Shown in pieces: positions 60,840 to 64,000 of a stretch of DNA of 64,000 nt. The translations under genes and the position numbers were made by a program. The notes under the pieces are model-generated. The model saw only the letters and a list, made by a program, of their open reading frames with translations. It was not told where the DNA came from and made no database searches. The stretch's first letter is position 1, and the number at the start of each line of letters is the position of its first letter. Source of the DNA: Phaffia rhodozyma (taxonomy: Eukaryota; Basidiomycota; Tremellomycetes; Cystofilobasidiales; Mrakiaceae); contig JACGZH010000011.1 in the NCBI GenBank assembly GCA_014706385.1, positions 682,001-746,000 on the forward strand, written 5' to 3'.

Positions 60840-61160
60840 GGATAGAAAGCAGCTGGTCCAATTGGAATGCGGATGGATGTTTGACGGAATGAAGACGAAC
60901 GAAAGAGAAAAAGAAGAAAGATGTTCAAAAAGAAAGATGTCCAAAAAGATGATAAGGCGAGCGCGGCCACCGGGTTTAACGGAGATCATCGAGAGCCGGG
61001 GGCCCGCCTGCGTGCCACATGAATCCTCTGCACAGCTTTCGACGAGATGTCAGTCCGGCTCTCTTTGAGCTGGTGTGCTTTAGCAACAGCAGCATCATCA
61101 GCAGCATCATCATCGCTACCAACATTCATATCGCATCCATCTCTTTCTTGATCCCAGCTA

Positions 61161-62274
61161 TGTCCCTTCCAAGAGCAACGTAGGTGTGATAGTTGCATCT
61201 GAAAGGAACTGGTCGATCTGGTTATACTGATTCAAACAATCCTCCAGATATGATCCCAGACGGGTCTTTGTGTTCAGACTCCCGTCCATTCCCGGGCTTG
61301 CCCATAAGAAGAGAGAGATTGGCATATACTCTGCCGGGGCCTTGGTAAGTGCCCAAGGAAGTGGTTTTGTCTTGTTCCTATCTTGCGATCCGAACTGACA
61401 TCTGTCATATCTCTGTGTGAACTCTCCGATTTGGTTTCTTGTCCTTGCATCAGTTCGCTATCGGATGGGCCGTGTTTTTTGATGCACTGATTCTCTCCAA
61501 GCGAGCTCGACCACCGGTGGATGGGTCGTACGATGTCGTACCTGTGCATATGACGTTCGTAGATTGGATCCCAGGTATCCTTGGAACTCGTAAGCCCTCC
61601 ATCCTGATCATTTCTGCCGCCTTTTTGATCACAAATCCTTTCAAGTACTGATTCGTCTGTGGTTCGGTCGGTCGGTTGATTGGTATCAAATCATCGTGGT
61701 GGGACATCATAGTCGGGATGCTGATCACGAATCTGATTGACAAATCTCGGCTGTCTGGTGATGGAGGAGCATGGGGAGGTGAAGGAAGCACAGCCTTCCG
61801 GGCAAGACTCGCACTCTTCATTGGGTTTGCTCTCATGGCCGGCGGTGTTTCGTTCTCGATCGTACGTCCACCTCCTGATGGTTTTAATGTGTGAGATTCG
61901 AAAGGAAAAAAAGAAGAAGAAAAATGAGTTGACGCTACAGGAAGATGGGGGTTTCTTCTTTTCTTCTTCTCCTTTTCTTTTCCCTTCTTTCATCGTTTTC
62001 TTTGTCATTCGCTTCTCTCTAGACACTTTTGATCGTGAAATACATCTTGCCGGATTATCCATCCGAGTACCATTATTATGGAATATCGACCGTCGTTCAG
62101 AACGTGGGGATCATGTTGAGTAGTGTGGTCCTCTGGTTGGCACAGATGGCTGGGGATGGAGAGTATGAGTGGGTGGTTTTTGTTTCCTCTTTTCTGTTTG
62201 TTCTGTCACCAGTCATTAGATGTCTGATCTTGTTCTGTTTGCCAATTTTGTGCAGGTACAACATCAACCTCTAG
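61161..62274 (+). CDS. VPS68: Vps68/TMEM50-family membrane protein
   Basis: Small four-span membrane protein of the endosome/vacuole pathway; yeast Vps68 works with Vps55 in endosome-to-vacuole traffic. A 20-nt first exon (61161-61180, MSLPRA) splices to give TYDPRRVFVFRLPSIPGLAH, then KREIGIYSAGAL, FAIGWAVFFDALILSKRA (the family's signature first span), FVDWIPGILGTLGMLITNLI, ARLALFIGFALMAGGVSFSI, TLLIVKYILPDYPSEYHYYG, and NVGIMLSSVVLWLAQMAGDG. The last exon, after an acceptor near 62255, is only YNINL and a TAG. Five introns, all with clean GT/AG. It is divergent from the carbamoyltransferase gene with about 320 bp between the starts. Confidence 0.88.
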
Positions 62275-62499
62275 TCTGAGGGGTTTGGGTCTTCTAATTC
62301 TCACATAATTCTTTCCTTTTAAACGCACAACAACTTTGATCAAGATTCATGCTGCTTGTGTGAAGATTCCAGCGAAAGCGAGCGAGGGTCGTTCCGAACA
62401 AACGAAAGACAGGGTCATATGAAAGAAAGATGATCAGGAAGAAATGGACAGTCGACTCGAAAGGGAAAAATGATAACAATCACAAGAGTTTCAAAAAGC

Positions 62500-63778
62500 T
62501 CATGGTATTAATTTCCTGTCCTTCCCGATCAACTCTTTCGAGATCCTCTTGACCTGCTTGTCCCACACATCGAGCCAGCCTGCTTTCTTGTCAATTTCCT
62601 CCTTTGCCAAACCCTGCAAGTCGGCACGGACGCAGGCGCTCAGATCAAGGCATGTCTTTTCTAGACACGCGATTGAACTTTGGATGTCGGGTAGTGTTTG
62701 AGGGGAGTATAATGCAGAGACAAGGGTGTCCTGTGCGGTGAGCAGGGATTTAGAGAGCGCAGGAAGCGAGGAGAGTGAATCGGCCGATAAGGTTGGGAGA
62801 AGGTGGGTTTTGAGTATGTTTGTATGTAACAAAGATGGGAACCGAAGCAGGGGTAGAATCTGGTTGTGTGTATAACATCCGGCAACAGAGATTCGAGAGT
62901 TAGGGTTGATTTTCATGGCCAATGCAATTATAGGAAGGCAAAGGAAAGTATAGCAGAAGAGAAGAAGAAGGAGGGCCCACCAAGTTGATTCGATCCCGCT
63001 CCTGAGAGGTCATTGGAGTCTCGGTGGATTTCTTTCCTAAGGATAGATCCCCCATCAAGCCTCCCCAGTCATCATCATTATCATCATCATCATCATCATC
63101 TTCGTCCTCGCTTCCTTCATCACCAGACAAACGATCTGCGTCTATCGACTCGATGATCTCTCTCAGTTCCAACTCTCCATCTTTGAGCTGATCACCGTGT
63201 ATTTTCCATGTCTTGACAAGACTCTGAATCTCTGAGGCCGAGAGAGAGCGCGTGGCTGTATCTATGGCGGAAAATACCGCTCGGACGTCGATCAGGTAGT
63301 CGGCTTGCCCACCTAGCTGAGCGGCGTTCTCCTTCTCAGACTCGGCGGCGCGATCGGAAGACGAAGGGAACATCCTGAATTGGTAACCACGGATAGAAGC
63401 TTGCAGTGCAAGCTGAACGTCATCCATTGCGCTCTTCCATTCTTTCTCTAGTTCGGACGGACCAAAGGCCGAACGGCTGCCGGTGCCGTTGTCGTCATTG
63501 CCGACCTGGTCGAGCAACCAGCATACTTTTGTCCAGTCTGTCGTGAGCTTGTTGAGTGAGGATAGGGCTGCGTATGGCGTCGGTGGGGTCTTTCCTATGG
63601 CCAGGGCGAGTGAAGTCGTGTGCGACTTGAGTAAAGCGAGGAGGGAGAGCAAGTCCTGGTGCAGGGTCTCTGTGCTTGGTCTTGTCAGACCCGTACTCGA
63701 CGTCGGCTGGACCGGTGAGGTCAGCACGACCAATGTGGATTGAAGGGCTGAAGAAAGCACGAAAAGACGGTCAAACAT
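62500..63778 (-). CDS. GCIP/cyclin-D1-binding-protein-like protein
   Basis: Helical protein resembling the Grap2/cyclin-D-interacting (GCIP, CCNDBP1) family. It starts MFDRLFVLSSALQSTLVVLT and includes LLSLLALLKSHTTSLALAIG, an acidic linker (SGDEGSEDEDDDDDDDND), WGGLMGDLSLGKKSTETPMT and, after an intron (donor near 62989, acceptor near 62848), LPLLRFPSLLHTNILKTHLL and VRADLQGLAKEEIDKKAGWL. About 400 residues. The function in fungi is unclear. An intron donor-like GTACG upstream (63835) and acceptor TTCTTCAG inside the first codons leave open a start in a more distal exon toward the window edge. Confidence 0.6.
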
Positions 63779-64000
63779 AAAATCGTGGGTTGAAAGAGCG
63801 AAGGGAAGAACGACCGGGAGTCATTTCGCAACGTACCCTCTCTGAGGTCTGTTTTGTCAATCGAGGTGTGGGGTTGGATTTATGAGGTTCGAAACAAAAG
63901 ATGAAAATTAATAATGTACTTCGTATCGATACACAAAAGAGAGTATGATAAACTGATAGAAGGATGCCTATGGTATGGCTTGAAAGCCTGTCGATACATG

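Overview
The window is nuclear chromosomal DNA from a fungus, most probably a basidiomycetous yeast. Nearly every gene is split by short introns (about 60-160 nt, GT...AG with CTAAC/CTGAC-like branch sites). The gene set is fungal: Met5-type sulfite reductase, TEF1, HMG-CoA lyase, Utp12, Vps68, GH43 arabinanase, AAAP amino acid transporters. A Tremellomycete close to Phaffia/Cystofilobasidiales is a guess, not something the sequence proves.

Layout. (1) 1-4751: sulfite reductase beta subunit on the minus strand, running off the left edge, then about 2.7 kb without a convincing gene. (2) 7472-34185: a very large inverted repeat. The left arm (7472-17572) and right arm (24058-34185) are reverse complements of each other over about 10.1 kb and differ only by a few substitutions and short in-frame tandem-repeat length changes. 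Each arm carries, from outside to inside, a tRNA-Thr(UGU) gene, an inward-divergent LTR remnant (C), a Copia integrase fragment (A), and a nearly full-length but dead Copia element (B) inserted into A. (3) 17573-24057: a central region of about 6.5 kb that is not shared between the arms. Its first 5.2 kb is AT-rich, with no open frame above about 90 codons and no recognisable gene; its last 1 kb is an older, diverged palindrome next to a truncated LTR. (4) 34640-63778: a normal gene-dense region with TEF1, HMG-CoA lyase, a Gfo/Idh/MocA oxidoreductase, a Utp12-domain ribosome biogenesis protein, two tandem AAAP amino acid transporters, a PPR-like mitochondrial protein, an IMPACT/Yih1-like protein, a GH43 arabinanase, a small four-exon gene of unknown function, ornithine carbamoyltransferase, Vps68 and a GCIP-like protein.

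The main candidate discovery is region 2-3. A gene-free AT-rich unique core, flanked by long near-identical inverted repeats of dead retrotransposons and bracketed by tRNA genes, is the layout of fission-yeast-type regional centromeres (central core, inverted imr/otr repeats, tRNA barriers). Both element copies carry the same disabling mutations, while the two LTRs within one copy are clearly diverged. So the arms were duplicated, or kept alike by gene conversion, long after the element inserted. That this is a centromere is inference; the inverted-repeat architecture is read directly from the sequence.
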